From: Pseudomonas mucoides
GTDB taxonomy: Bacteria > Pseudomonadota > Gammaproteobacteria > Pseudomonadales > Pseudomonadaceae
Assembly: GCF_015461845.1 (NCBI RefSeq)
Contig: NZ_JACOPW010000007.1
Coordinates: forward strand, 62,001-126,000
DNA: 64,000 bases
Direction: 5' to 3'
The position numbers and the translations under genes were made by a program. Shown here one piece after another: positions 18,492-27,406 of this stretch; within the stretch, counting starts at the first letter, position 1; each line of letters opens with the position of its first letter. The notes beneath the pieces are model-generated. The model saw only the letters and a list, made by a program, of their open reading frames with translations, was not told where the DNA came from and made no database searches.

Positions 18492-19949
18492 TCAGAGCAG
18501 CACCACGTCGTATTGTTCCTGGGAATACATGGTTTCCACCTGGAATCGGATCGTGCGTCCGATAAACCCTTCCAGCTCGGCAACGTTACCTGATTCTTCG
18601 TCGAGCAAACGGTCGACGACTTTCTGGTTCGCCAATACACGATAGCCTTCCGCTTGATAGGCGCGCGCCTCGCGGAGGATTTCGCGGAAAATTTCATAGC
18701 AGACCGTTTCCGGCGTCTTCAACTTGCCGCGGCCCTGACAGCTGCTGCACGGTTCGCACAGCACTTGCTCAAGACTTTCGCGGGTGCGCTTGCGGGTCAT
18801 CTGCACCAGGCCCAACTCGGTGATGCCGATGATGTTGGTCTTGGCGTGGTCGCGTTCCAGTTGCTTCTCGAGCGTGCGCAACACCTGGCGCTGGTGTTCT
18901 TCGTCTTCCATGTCGATGAAGTCGATGATGATGATCCCACCCAGATTGCGCAGGCGCAGCTGACGGGCAATGGCGGTGGCGGCTTCGAGGTTGGTCTTGA
19001 AAATGGTTTCTTCAAGGTTGCGATGGCCGACGAACGCCCCGGTGTTGACGTCGATGGTGCTCATGGCTTCCGCCGGATCGACCACCAGGTAACCGCCGGA
19101 CTTGAGCGGGACTTTGCGCTCCAGGGCTTTCTGGATTTCGTCTTCGACGCCATACAAATCGAAAATAGGCCGCTCACCCGGGTAATGCTCCAGGCGATCG
19201 GCGATTTCCGGCATCAGTTCGGCGACGAACTGTGTGGTTTTCTGGAAGGTTTCCCGGGAATCGATGCGGATCTTCTCGATCTTCGGGCTCACCAGGTCAC
19301 GCAGGGTGCGCAACGCGAGACCGAGGTCTTCATAGATCACACTCGGCGCGGCAATGGTTTTGATTTGTTCGTTGATCTGATCCCAGAGACGGCGCAGGTA
19401 GCGGATGTCCATGAGGATCTCATCGGCGCCCGCCCCTTCGGCAGCAGTGCGCAATATAAAACCGCCGGCTTCCTTGATGCCTTCTTTGGCCACGCAATCG
19501 GTGACCACTTGCTTGAGGCGCTCGCGTTCGGCCTCGTCTTCGATCTTCAGCGAGATGCCGACGTGAGCGGTACGCGGCATGTACACCAGATAGCGCGATG
19601 GAATCGACAGCTGCGTCGTCAGGCGTGCGCCTTTGGAACCGATCGGGTCCTTGGTGACCTGGACCACCAGGCTCTGGCCTTCATGGACCAGGGCGCTGAT
19701 GCTCTCGACCGCAGGGCCTTCACGCAGGGAGATTTCCGAGGCGTGAATGAATGCTGCGCGGTCCAGGCCGATGTCGACGAACGCCGCCTGCATGCCTGGT
19801 AAAACCCGTACGACCTTGCCTTTATAGATGTTGCCGACGATCCCGCGCTTTTGCGTACGCTCGACGTGGACCTCTTGCAGAACACCGTTTTCGACCACCG
19901 CCACGCGTGATTCCATCGGCGTGATGTTGATCAGAATCTCTTCACTCAT
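18492..19949 (-). CDS. rng: Ribonuclease G
   Basis: Endoribonuclease for 16S rRNA 5'-end maturation and mRNA decay. It has 485 residues: an N-terminal S1 domain (about 35-115), a central RNase H-like/DNase I-like catalytic region with DVNTGAFVG and IIIIDFIDM, and the zinc-link CSSCQGRG. The start at 19949 (MSEEILINIT) gives the normal family N-terminus; an upstream ATG at 19976 adds nine atypical residues. Confidence 0.96.
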   Translation of the reverse strand: MSEEILINITPMESRVAVVENGVLQEVHVERTQKRGIVGNIYKGKVVRVLPGMQAAFVDIGLDRAAFIHASEISLREGPAVESISALVHEGQSLVVQVTKDPIGSKGARLTTQLSIPSRYLVYMPRTAHVGISLKIEDEAERERLKQVVTDCVAKEGIKEAGGFILRTAAEGAGADEILMDIRYLRRLWDQINEQIKTIAAPSVIYEDLGLALRTLRDLVSPKIEKIRIDSRETFQKTTQFVAELMPEIADRLEHYPGERPIFDLYGVEDEIQKALERKVPLKSGGYLVVDPAEAMSTIDVNTGAFVGHRNLEETIFKTNLEAATAIARQLRLRNLGGIIIIDFIDMEDEEHQRQVLRTLEKQLERDHAKTNIIGITELGLVQMTRKRTRESLEQVLCEPCSSCQGRGKLKTPETVCYEIFREILREARAYQAEGYRVLANQKVVDRLLDEESGNVAELEGFIGRTIRFQVETMYSQEQYDVVLL

Positions 19950-20006
19950 GGCAGGGTCTCGTTCAGGCATGTTCACGATAATGGCTACATCTTGTCAGTA
20001 CGACGC

Positions 20007-20603
20007 TCAGCGCGCGTTAAGTGTTTGCCAACAGGGTATGCCGAAATGGCCGAGCAGTTCTGCGGTTTCGCACAGCGGCAACCCGACGACCGCCGAATAA
20101 CTGCCATTGAGCCCGGCAACAAATACCGCACCCAGGCCCTGAATGCCGTAACCACCCGCCTTGTCGCGTGGCTCGCAGCTGGCCCAATAGGCTGCCGCTT
20201 CGTCGCCACTGATGTTGCGAAACCGCACCAGGCTGCGCACCACCCGAGACTCACAGCGTTCGGCATCGAGTACGGCAATGGCCGTCAGCACTTCATGTTC
20301 ACGACCGGCCAACAGCATAAGCATGGCGCACGCATCGGCTTCGTCCACCGGTTTGCCAAGAATTTTGCCTTCCAGCACCACGGCCGTGTCGGCGCCCAAC
20401 ACGCAAAAATCAGCGTCGGACACGACGGTCCCGCGCCCGGCCTCGGCTTTGCCGCGCGCGAGGCGCTCGACATAGGCCGACGGGGATTCTTGAGGAAAAG
20501 GGGTTTCATCGATGTCCGCGCTGATGGCGGAGAACGGCACGCCGATCTGCGTGAGCAGTTCACGCCGACGCGGCGAGCCTGAGGCGAGGTATAGCTGTTT
20601 CAT
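20007..20603 (-). CDS. Maf-like nucleoside triphosphate pyrophosphatase (YhdE type)
   Basis: Hydrolyses non-canonical or modified NTPs (dTTP/UTP type in the YhdE branch). It has 198 residues with the Maf signature ASGSPRRRELL at the N-terminus and GADTAVVLEGKILGKP with the catalytic Asp. The start at 20603 follows GGGAG. It lies downstream of mreD, as in the usual mreBCD-maf-rng order. Confidence 0.94.
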   Translation of the reverse strand: MKQLYLASGSPRRRELLTQIGVPFSAISADIDETPFPQESPSAYVERLARGKAEAGRGTVVSDADFCVLGADTAVVLEGKILGKPVDEADACAMLMLLAGREHEVLTAIAVLDAERCESRVVRSLVRFRNISGDEAAAYWASCEPRDKAGGYGIQGLGAVFVAGLNGSYSAVVGLPLCETAELLGHFGIPCWQTLNAR

Positions 20604-20646
20604 CAAGACATCTCCCTGTCGAGGTGCGGGCCAATGCCTGACCGAA

Positions 20647-21138
20647 TTAATTGATTTTGTAGCGCCGACGCAGACCACGCAAACCGTAGCTGACCCAAGG
20701 CCACAACAACGCGCTGACCAGTGCCGGCAGCACCAGCGCCAGGGTGGGTTGACGGTTACCGGTCAAGGCACTCAGCCACAACTGAACAAGCTGCGCCAGG
20801 CCGAAGATCACCAGGATCACCAGGCTCTGTTGCCACATCGGGAACATGCGCAAGCGCTGTTGCAGCGACAACACCAGGAAGGTAATCAACGTCAGGATCA
20901 ATGCGTTCTGGCCAAGCAACGTGCCGTACAGCACGTCTTCAGCCAAGCCCAGGCACCACGCGGTGACCATGCCGACTTTTTGCGGCAGGGTCAGCGCCCA
21001 GAACGCGAGCAGCAACGCCAGCCACAACGGGCGGAGGATTTCCATGAACTGCGGCAGCGGTGAAACGCTGAGCAACAGGCCGATCGCGAACGTCAACCAG
21101 ACAATCCAGCTGTTTCGGGAGGCTTTGACGCCGGCCAT
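20647..21138 (-). CDS. mreD: Rod-shape protein MreD
   Basis: Integral membrane component of the elongasome. It has 163 residues, mostly hydrophobic with about five membrane segments. Its ATG overlaps the mreC stop by one base (TAATG), implying coupled translation. Confidence 0.94.
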   Translation of the reverse strand: MAGVKASRNSWIVWLTFAIGLLLSVSPLPQFMEILRPLWLALLLAFWALTLPQKVGMVTAWCLGLAEDVLYGTLLGQNALILTLITFLVLSLQQRLRMFPMWQQSLVILVIFGLAQLVQLWLSALTGNRQPTLALVLPALVSALLWPWVSYGLRGLRRRYKIN

Positions 21139-22262
21139 TATTCTTGTCTCCCAGTGGCAGCCGGTTCGGAGACAGGCGGTTTGACAGCAGGCTTCACGGC
21201 CGGCGGTTTACTGGCGGCAGGCGGCTTGGAAGCGGCGGGTTTGGCCGGTTTGGCGGGGGTTGCAGGAGCAGGCGTTGCTGGAGCCGGCGCAGCGGCCGCC
21301 GGCGTGACGGCAGGTGCAGCAGGCGCCACGGTTGCCGCCGGAACCGGTTTAGGAACGGTGGCCGGAATGATCGGACCGCCGCCGTGCTGATCCAGCGCCT
21401 CTTGTGCCTGGGCCGCTTCGTTGGCGCGCTCTTCGGCCGTGCGGCCATCGCTGAACACCAGCAGCAAATAACGGCTGCGGTTCAGCGCGGCGGTTGGAAC
21501 GGCACGCACGATGGCAAATGGCTGGCCGGAATCGTGAATCACTTCTTTGACCGTCGCCACGGGGTAACCCGCCGGGAACCGCTGACCCAGGCCGGAGCTG
21601 ACCAGCAGATCACCTTCCTTGATGTCGGCGGTATCCGCTACGTGACGCAACTCCAGGCGCTCCGGGTTGCCGGTGCCGCTGGCAATCGCCCGCAGACCGT
21701 TGCGGTTCACCTGCACCGGAATGCTGTGAGTCGTATCGGTCAGCAGCAAGACACGGGAGGTGTAGGGCATCAACTCGACCACCTGCCCCATCAGGCCGCG
21801 GGCATCGAGCACCGGCTGGCCAAGAATCACACCGTCGCGCTCACCCTTGTTGATGATGATGCGATGGGTGAACGGGTTCGGGTCCATGCCGATCAACTCG
21901 GCCACTTCGACCTTCTCGTTGACCAGCGCGGAAGAGTTGAGCAACTCGCGCAGCCGAACGTTCTGCTCGGTGAGGGCGGCAAGCTTCTGCATACGCCCCT
22001 GCAACAGCAGGTTTTCGGTCTTGAGTTTTTCGTTTTCGGCGACGAGCTCGGTACGGCTGCCAAATTGGCTGGCCACACCCTGCCATAGCCGCTGCGGCAG
22101 GTCGGTGATCCAGTAAGACTGCATCAGCACCAGCGACATTTGGCTACGCACTGGCTTGAGCAGTGTGAAGCGGGCATCGACCACCATCAGCGCGATCGAA
22201 AGCACGACCAGCACCAATAAGCGCACGCCCAGTGAGGGACCTTTGGAAAAAAGCGGTTTAAT
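21138..22262 (-). CDS. mreC: Rod-shape protein MreC, apparent ATT start
   Basis: Periplasmic scaffold of the elongasome. An N-terminal membrane helix (about 13-30) is followed by a coiled coil (about 65-105), the MreC beta domain and an Ala/Pro-rich tail (about 300-374). No ATG, GTG or TTG lies between the in-frame GTG at 22226 and the ribosome-binding site. The GTG would start inside the membrane helix and has no Shine-Dalgarno. An ATT at 22262 lies 8 nt after GGAGG and gives an N-terminus of IKPLFSKGPSLG (374 residues), the sequence I expect for MreC. The start is inferred. Confidence 0.85.
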   Translation of the reverse strand: MKPLFSKGPSLGVRLLVLVVLSIALMVVDARFTLLKPVRSQMSLVLMQSYWITDLPQRLWQGVASQFGSRTELVAENEKLKTENLLLQGRMQKLAALTEQNVRLRELLNSSALVNEKVEVAELIGMDPNPFTHRIIINKGERDGVILGQPVLDARGLMGQVVELMPYTSRVLLLTDTTHSIPVQVNRNGLRAIASGTGNPERLELRHVADTADIKEGDLLVSSGLGQRFPAGYPVATVKEVIHDSGQPFAIVRAVPTAALNRSRYLLLVFSDGRTAEERANEAAQAQEALDQHGGGPIIPATVPKPVPAATVAPAAPAVTPAAAAPAPATPAPATPAKPAKPAASKPPAASKPPAVKPAVKPPVSEPAATGRQE

Positions 22263-22340
22263 AAGCCGCTCCTCCCAGGCAAATGTTCTCTTTACTCATA
22301 CGGCATCAAACCGGCCTGGATGCAGACTGACAGAAGATAA

Positions 22341-22378
22341 GCGCCAACAGGCAGCACTGCAAAGTGCCGCCTGCGCGC
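22341..22378 (-). other. Hairpin between mreB and mreC
   Basis: A stem GCGC..AGGCGGCACT pairs with AGTGCTGCCT..GCGC (minus strand) in the 143-nt mreB-mreC gap. No clear U-tract follows. It could lower read-through or act as a processing or stability element, which would fit the higher need for MreB than MreC. Confidence 0.5.
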
Positions 22379-22405
22379 TCAACAGCATAGAGGCAATCCG
22401 GCGAC

Positions 22406-23443
22406 TTATTCGCTGGAAAGCAGGTCCATGGTGTGTTTATCCATCATTTCCAATGCACGGCCACCGCCGCGAGCAACGCAGGTCAGCGGGTCTTCGGCAA
22501 CGATCACCGGCAGACCTGTTTCCTGGGCCAGCAACTTGTCGAGGTCGCGCAGCAAGGCGCCACCACCGGTCAGTACCAGACCGCGCTCGGCGATATCGGA
22601 CGCCAGCTCCGGAGGCGATTGCTCCAGTGCACTTTTCACAGCCTGAACGATGGTGGCCAGGGACTCTTGCAGAGCTTCCAGCACTTCATTGGAGTTCAGG
22701 GTGAAAGCACGTGGAACGCCTTCGGCCAGGTTACGGCCACGAACGTCAACTTCACGCACTTCGCCGCCCGGGTAAGCCGTACCGATTTCCTGCTTGATGC
22801 GCTCGGCAGTGGATTCGCCGATCAGGCTGCCGTAGTTGCGACGCACGTAGGTGATGATCGCTTCGTCGAAGCGGTCGCCGCCAACCCGTACGGATTCAGC
22901 GTAAACCACACCGTTCAGGGAGATCAGGGCGATTTCAGTAGTACCACCACCAATATCGACCACCATCGAACCGCGTGCTTCTTCAACCGGCAGGCCGGCA
23001 CCGATCGCAGCAGCCATCGGCTCTTCGATCAGGAACACTTCACGAGCACCGGCACCAAGGGCCGATTCACGGATGGCACGACGCTCAACCTGGGTGGATT
23101 TGCACGGAACGCAGATCAGCACACGCGGGCTAGGCTGCAGGAAGCTGTTTTCGTGAACCTTGTTGATAAAGTATTGCAGCATCTTTTCGCAGACGCTGAA
23201 GTCGGCAATCACGCCGTCCTTCATCGGACGAATGGCAGCAATGTTGCCCGGCGTACGGCCGAGCATACGCTTCGCCTCGGTGCCGACAGCAACGACACTT
23301 TTCTGGTTACCGTGTGTCCGAATAGCCACAACCGATGGCTCATTCAGGACGATACCGCGCTCGCGCACGTAAATAAGGGTGTTGGCAGTGCCCAGGTCAA
23401 TGGAAAGATCGCTGGAAAACATGCCACGCAGTTTCTTGAACAT
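22406..23443 (-). CDS. mreB: Actin-like rod-shape protein MreB
   Basis: Cytoskeletal ATPase that organises cell-wall elongation. It has 345 residues with the actin-fold phosphate-binding motifs DLGTANTLIY (about 17-26), DIGGGTTEIALIS and LTGGGALLRDLD. It is transcribed divergently from gatCAB across 211 nt. Confidence 0.98.
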   Translation of the reverse strand: MFKKLRGMFSSDLSIDLGTANTLIYVRERGIVLNEPSVVAIRTHGNQKSVVAVGTEAKRMLGRTPGNIAAIRPMKDGVIADFSVCEKMLQYFINKVHENSFLQPSPRVLICVPCKSTQVERRAIRESALGAGAREVFLIEEPMAAAIGAGLPVEEARGSMVVDIGGGTTEIALISLNGVVYAESVRVGGDRFDEAIITYVRRNYGSLIGESTAERIKQEIGTAYPGGEVREVDVRGRNLAEGVPRAFTLNSNEVLEALQESLATIVQAVKSALEQSPPELASDIAERGLVLTGGGALLRDLDKLLAQETGLPVIVAEDPLTCVARGGGRALEMMDKHTMDLLSSE

Positions 23444-23654
23444 GGGAAAGGGACCCTAGGCAACGCGTGGGTAAAAAAGTGCGGCAAACTCTAACAACGA
23501 CAGGGATTTTGGGCAAGGCGCCAATATGTTAAATTGGCCGCTTTTCTGTGCACCAACCCCCACAATCGCGGCCTTATGACCGTAGAAATGCGGTAGTGTT
23601 CCGACAATCTAACACACGGACGCCGTCCGTTCTGTATTCCACTGGAGAATCGCA

Positions 23655-23942
23655 ATGGCGCTTGAACGCTCCGACGTGGAAAAAATCGCTCATTTGGCCT
23701 GCCTTGGCCTTAATGATGCCGATCTTCCACACATCACTTCGGCCCTGAACAGCATTCTGGGCCTGGTCGACGAAATGCAGGCGGTCAATACCGACGGTAT
23801 CGAGCCGCTGGCCCACCCATTGGAAGCCAGCCAGCGCCTGCGTGCAGACGTCGTGACCGAGACCAATCATCGCGAGGCTTATCAGTCCATCGCACCAGCG
23901 GTCGAAAACGGCCTGTACCTGGTTCCGAAAGTCATCGACTAA
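23655..23942 (+). CDS. gatC: Glu/Asp-tRNA amidotransferase subunit GatC
   Basis: Small stabilising subunit of GatCAB, which makes Gln-tRNA(Gln) and/or Asn-tRNA(Asn) by amidating mischarged tRNA. It has 95 residues with the typical VEKIAHLACLGLND start and the PLAHPLEASQRLR belt. It is first of the gatC-A-B operon, 16 nt before gatA. Confidence 0.96.
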   Translation: MALERSDVEKIAHLACLGLNDADLPHITSALNSILGLVDEMQAVNTDGIEPLAHPLEASQRLRADVVTETNHREAYQSIAPAVENGLYLVPKVID

Positions 23943-23958
23943 AGGGAAAGAGCCTGCA

Positions 23959-25410
23959 ATGCATCACATGACTCTGGCCGAGATCGCCCGCGGACTCGCC
24001 GAAAAAAAGTTTTCTTCCGAAGAGCTGACCAAGACCCTGCTGGCGCGTATCGCCCTGCTTGATCCTCAGCTCAACAGTTTCATCAGCCTCACCGAGGACC
24101 TGGCGCTCCAGCAGGCGAAAGCCGCTGACGCACGCCGGGCCAATGGTGAGAGCGGCGCCCTGCTCGGCGCGCCGATTGCCCACAAAGACCTGTTCTGCAC
24201 CCAGGGCATCCGTACCAGCTGCGGCTCGAAGATGCTCGACAACTTCAAAGCCCCGTACGACGCCACCGTCGTCGCCAAGCTGGCGGCTGCCGGGACCGTG
24301 ACCCTGGGCAAGACCAACATGGACGAATTCGCCATGGGGTCGGCCAACGAGTCGAGCTACTACGGCCCGGTGAAAAACCCATGGAACCTGGAATACGTGC
24401 CTGGCGGTTCGTCCGGCGGTTCGGCCGCCGCGGTTGCCGCGCGCCTGCTGCCTGCAGCCACCGGCACCGACACCGGCGGCTCGATCCGTCAGCCAGCGGC
24501 CCTGACCAACCTCACCGGCCTGAAACCGACGTACGGTCGTGTTTCGCGCTGGGGCATGATTGCCTACGCCTCCAGCCTCGATCAGGGCGGCCCGATGGCA
24601 CGCACTGCCGAAGACTGCGCGATTTTGTTGCAAGGCATGGCCGGCTTCGATCCAAAGGACTCCACCAGCATCGACGAGCCTGTGCCGGATTACCGCGCCA
24701 GCCTCAACGATTCGCTGCAAGGCCTGCGCATCGGTGTGCCGAAGGAATACTTCAGCGCCGGTCTCGACCCGCGCATTGCCGAGCTGATCCACACCAGCGT
24801 CAAGGAGCTGGAAAAGCTCGGCGCCGTGATCAAGGAAATCAGCCTGCCGAACATGCAGCACGCGATTCCTGCGTACTACGTGATCGCGCCGGCAGAAGCC
24901 TCGTCCAACCTGTCGCGTTTCGATGGCGTGCGCTTTGGCCATCGTTGCGAGAACCCGAAAGACCTGATCGATCTGTACAAGCGTTCCCGTGGCGAAGGTT
25001 TCGGCCCGGAAGTGCAGCGCCGGATCATGGTCGGTGCCTACGCGCTGTCGGCCGGTTACTACGACGCCTACTACCTGAAGGCCCAGAAGATTCGTCGCTT
25101 GATCAAGAACGACTTCATGGCTGCCTTCAATGAGGTCGACATCATCCTCGGCCCAACCACGCCGAACCCGGCCTGGAAGCTCGGCGCCAAGAACAGCGAC
25201 CCGGTCGCTGCCTACCTGGAAGACGTCTACACCATCACCGCCAACCTCGCTGGCCTGCCGGGCTTGTCCATGCCGGCCGGTTTCGTCGATGGCCTGCCGG
25301 TGGGCGTGCAACTGCTCGCGCCGTATTTCCAGGAAGGTCGCCTGTTGAACGTTGCCCACCAGTATCAGTTGAACACTGACTGGCACACCCGCACCCCAAC
25401 CGGCTTCTGA
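23959..25410 (+). CDS. gatA: Glu/Asp-tRNA amidotransferase subunit GatA
   Basis: Amidase subunit that releases ammonia from glutamine. It has 483 residues with the amidase-signature triad visible as K76 (AHKDLF), S151 (GGSSGGS) and S175 (DTGGSIRQP). A second ATG three codons later is an alternative start; the first is better spaced from the purine-rich GGGAAAGAG. gatB follows after 10 nt. Confidence 0.97.
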   Translation: MHHMTLAEIARGLAEKKFSSEELTKTLLARIALLDPQLNSFISLTEDLALQQAKAADARRANGESGALLGAPIAHKDLFCTQGIRTSCGSKMLDNFKAPYDATVVAKLAAAGTVTLGKTNMDEFAMGSANESSYYGPVKNPWNLEYVPGGSSGGSAAAVAARLLPAATGTDTGGSIRQPAALTNLTGLKPTYGRVSRWGMIAYASSLDQGGPMARTAEDCAILLQGMAGFDPKDSTSIDEPVPDYRASLNDSLQGLRIGVPKEYFSAGLDPRIAELIHTSVKELEKLGAVIKEISLPNMQHAIPAYYVIAPAEASSNLSRFDGVRFGHRCENPKDLIDLYKRSRGEGFGPEVQRRIMVGAYALSAGYYDAYYLKAQKIRRLIKNDFMAAFNEVDIILGPTTPNPAWKLGAKNSDPVAAYLEDVYTITANLAGLPGLSMPAGFVDGLPVGVQLLAPYFQEGRLLNVAHQYQLNTDWHTRTPTGF

Positions 25411-25420
25411 GGAGACACAC

Positions 25421-26866
25421 ATGCAATGGGAAGTCGTGATCGGGCTGGAGATTCATACCCAGCTCACCACCCGGTCGAAAATCTTTTCCGGTAGTTCCAC
25501 CACCTTCGGTTCCGAGCCGAATACCCAGGCCAGCCTGATCGACCTGGGCATGCCCGGCGTATTGCCGGTGCTGAACCAGGAAGCGGTGCGCATGGCGGTG
25601 ATGTTCGGTTTGGCGATTGACGCCGAGATCGGCCAGCACAACGTGTTCGCCCGTAAAAACTATTTCTACCCGGATTTGCCGAAGGGCTATCAGATCAGCC
25701 AGATGGAATTGCCGATCGTCGGCAAGGGCCACCTGGACATCGCCTTGGAAGACGGCACGATCAAACGTGTTGGCGTGACCCGTGCGCACCTGGAAGAAGA
25801 CGCCGGTAAAAGCCTGCACGAAGAGTTCAACGGTGCCACCGGCATCGACCTGAACCGTGCCGGCACGCCGCTGCTGGAAATCGTCTCCGAGCCGGACATG
25901 CGCAGCGCCAAGGAAGCCGTGGCTTACGTCAAGACGATCCACGCGCTGGTGCGTTACCTGGGCATCTGCGACGGCAACATGGCCGAAGGCTCGCTGCGTT
26001 GCGACTGCAACGTGTCGATCCGTCCGAAAGGTCAGGTTGAGTTCGGCACTCGCTGCGAGATCAAGAACGTCAACTCGTTCCGCTTCATCGAAAAAGCGAT
26101 CAACAGCGAAGTACAGCGTCAGATCGAGCTGATCGAAGACGGCGGCAAAGTGATCCAGCAGACCCGTCTGTACGATCCGAACAAGGACGAAACCCGTCCG
26201 ATGCGCAGCAAAGAGGAAGCCAACGACTACCGTTACTTTCCCGATCCGGACCTGCTGCCCGTGGTCATCGAAGATTCGTTCCTCGACGACGTGCGCGCGA
26301 CCCTGCCAGAACTGCCACCGCAAAAACGCGAGCGTTTCCAGGAGCAATTCGGTCTGTCGGTCTATGACGCCAGCGTGTTGGCGACCAGCCGCGAGCAAGC
26401 CGATTACTTCGAGAAAGTCGCGAGCATCGGCGGCGACGCCAAACTGGCGGCGAACTGGGTAATGGTCGAGTTGGGCAGCCTGCTCAACAAGCAAGGCCTG
26501 GACATCGAAGACTCACCGGTTTCGGCCGAGCAACTGGGCGGCATGCTGCTGCGCATCAAGGACAACACCATCTCTGGCAAGATCGCCAAGGTCGTGTTTG
26601 AAGCGATGGCCAACGGCGAAGGCAGCGCGGACGAAATCATCGACAAGCGCGGCCTCAAACAAGTGACCGACACCGGTGCGATCTCGGCGGTGCTGGACGA
26701 AATGCTTGCGGCCAATGCCGAACAGGTTGAACAGTACCGCGCGGCAGACGAAGCCAAACGCGGCAAGATGTTCGGCTTCTTCGTCGGCCAGGCCATGAAA
26801 GCCTCCAAAGGCAAGGCCAACCCGCAACAGGTCAACGAACTGCTGAAAAGCAAGCTCGAAGGCTGA
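25421..26866 (+). CDS. gatB: Glu/Asp-tRNA amidotransferase subunit GatB
   Basis: tRNA-binding and kinase subunit of GatCAB. It has 481 residues beginning with the family signature VVIGLEIHTQL. The zinc-site region GSLRCDCNVSIRP and a C-terminal YqeY-like tail domain are present. A Shine-Dalgarno GAGGAG precedes the ATG. It ends the operon; a REP pair follows. Confidence 0.97.
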   Translation: MQWEVVIGLEIHTQLTTRSKIFSGSSTTFGSEPNTQASLIDLGMPGVLPVLNQEAVRMAVMFGLAIDAEIGQHNVFARKNYFYPDLPKGYQISQMELPIVGKGHLDIALEDGTIKRVGVTRAHLEEDAGKSLHEEFNGATGIDLNRAGTPLLEIVSEPDMRSAKEAVAYVKTIHALVRYLGICDGNMAEGSLRCDCNVSIRPKGQVEFGTRCEIKNVNSFRFIEKAINSEVQRQIELIEDGGKVIQQTRLYDPNKDETRPMRSKEEANDYRYFPDPDLLPVVIEDSFLDDVRATLPELPPQKRERFQEQFGLSVYDASVLATSREQADYFEKVASIGGDAKLAANWVMVELGSLLNKQGLDIEDSPVSAEQLGGMLLRIKDNTISGKIAKVVFEAMANGEGSADEIIDKRGLKQVTDTGAISAVLDEMLAANAEQVEQYRAADEAKRGKMFGFFVGQAMKASKGKANPQQVNELLKSKLEG

Positions 26867-26904
26867 TGAGCATGGAGCCAGTTTCAAAGCCTGGCTCCAC
26901 CCCC

Positions 26905-26993
26905 TGTGGGAGCGAGCTTGCTCGCGATTGCGGTTTTGCATTCAACAATGAGTTGGCTGTCAGGACGCAATCGCGAGCAAGCCCGCTCCCACA
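26905..26993. repeat. REP pair (BIME) downstream of gatB
   Basis: Two inverted copies of TGTGGGAGCGAGCTTGCTCG are separated by about 35 nt. This is the main REP family of this genome, recurring at 29969, 37302, 38232, 42038, 43059, 43973 and 61946. Confidence 0.85.
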
Positions 26994-27014
26994 TTTGTTT
27001 GTGGAAACCTTTAA

Positions 27015-27389
27015 ATGAAGCGTCTACTCGGTGCCTGCGCCCTGCTCGCTCTGCTGGCCGGTTGCGCCAGTAACGATGTCATCGATCCACACGGCTACGA
27101 CAAGACCGGTACGGCGTCCTATTACGGCGCCAAACACCAAGGTAAACGCACCGCCAGTGGCGAGCGTTTCGACAAGAATTCCATGACCGCCGCCCACCGC
27201 CAGTTGCCCTTCGGCACGCGGGTGAAGGTCACCAACCTGAACAACGACAAGTCCTGCGTGGTCCGCATCAACGACCGTGGGCCGCATACCCGCGGGCGCC
27301 TGATCGATCTGTCCCATGCAGCCGCCGAACGCCTGGGCATGATCAGCAGCGGTACCGCCAAGGTTCGCGTGCAAGCCCTCGACGACTGA
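27015..27389 (+). CDS. RlpA-like septal-ring lipoprotein, short form
   Basis: Predicted outer-membrane lipoprotein of the RlpA double-psi beta-barrel family, which cleaves stripped peptidoglycan. It has 124 residues, with a lipobox LLAGC (lipidated Cys at 17) and a DPBB domain containing GTASYYGAKHQGKRTASGERF and the catalytic-type NDRGPHTRGRLIDLS. There is no C-terminal SPOR domain, so it is much shorter than canonical RlpA and is probably not targeted to septa by denuded glycan. It precedes the antiporter by 17 nt. Confidence 0.85.
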   Translation: MKRLLGACALLALLAGCASNDVIDPHGYDKTGTASYYGAKHQGKRTASGERFDKNSMTAAHRQLPFGTRVKVTNLNNDKSCVVRINDRGPHTRGRLIDLSHAAAERLGMISSGTAKVRVQALDD

Positions 27390-27406
27390 CAGACGGAGTA
27401 CCGACC

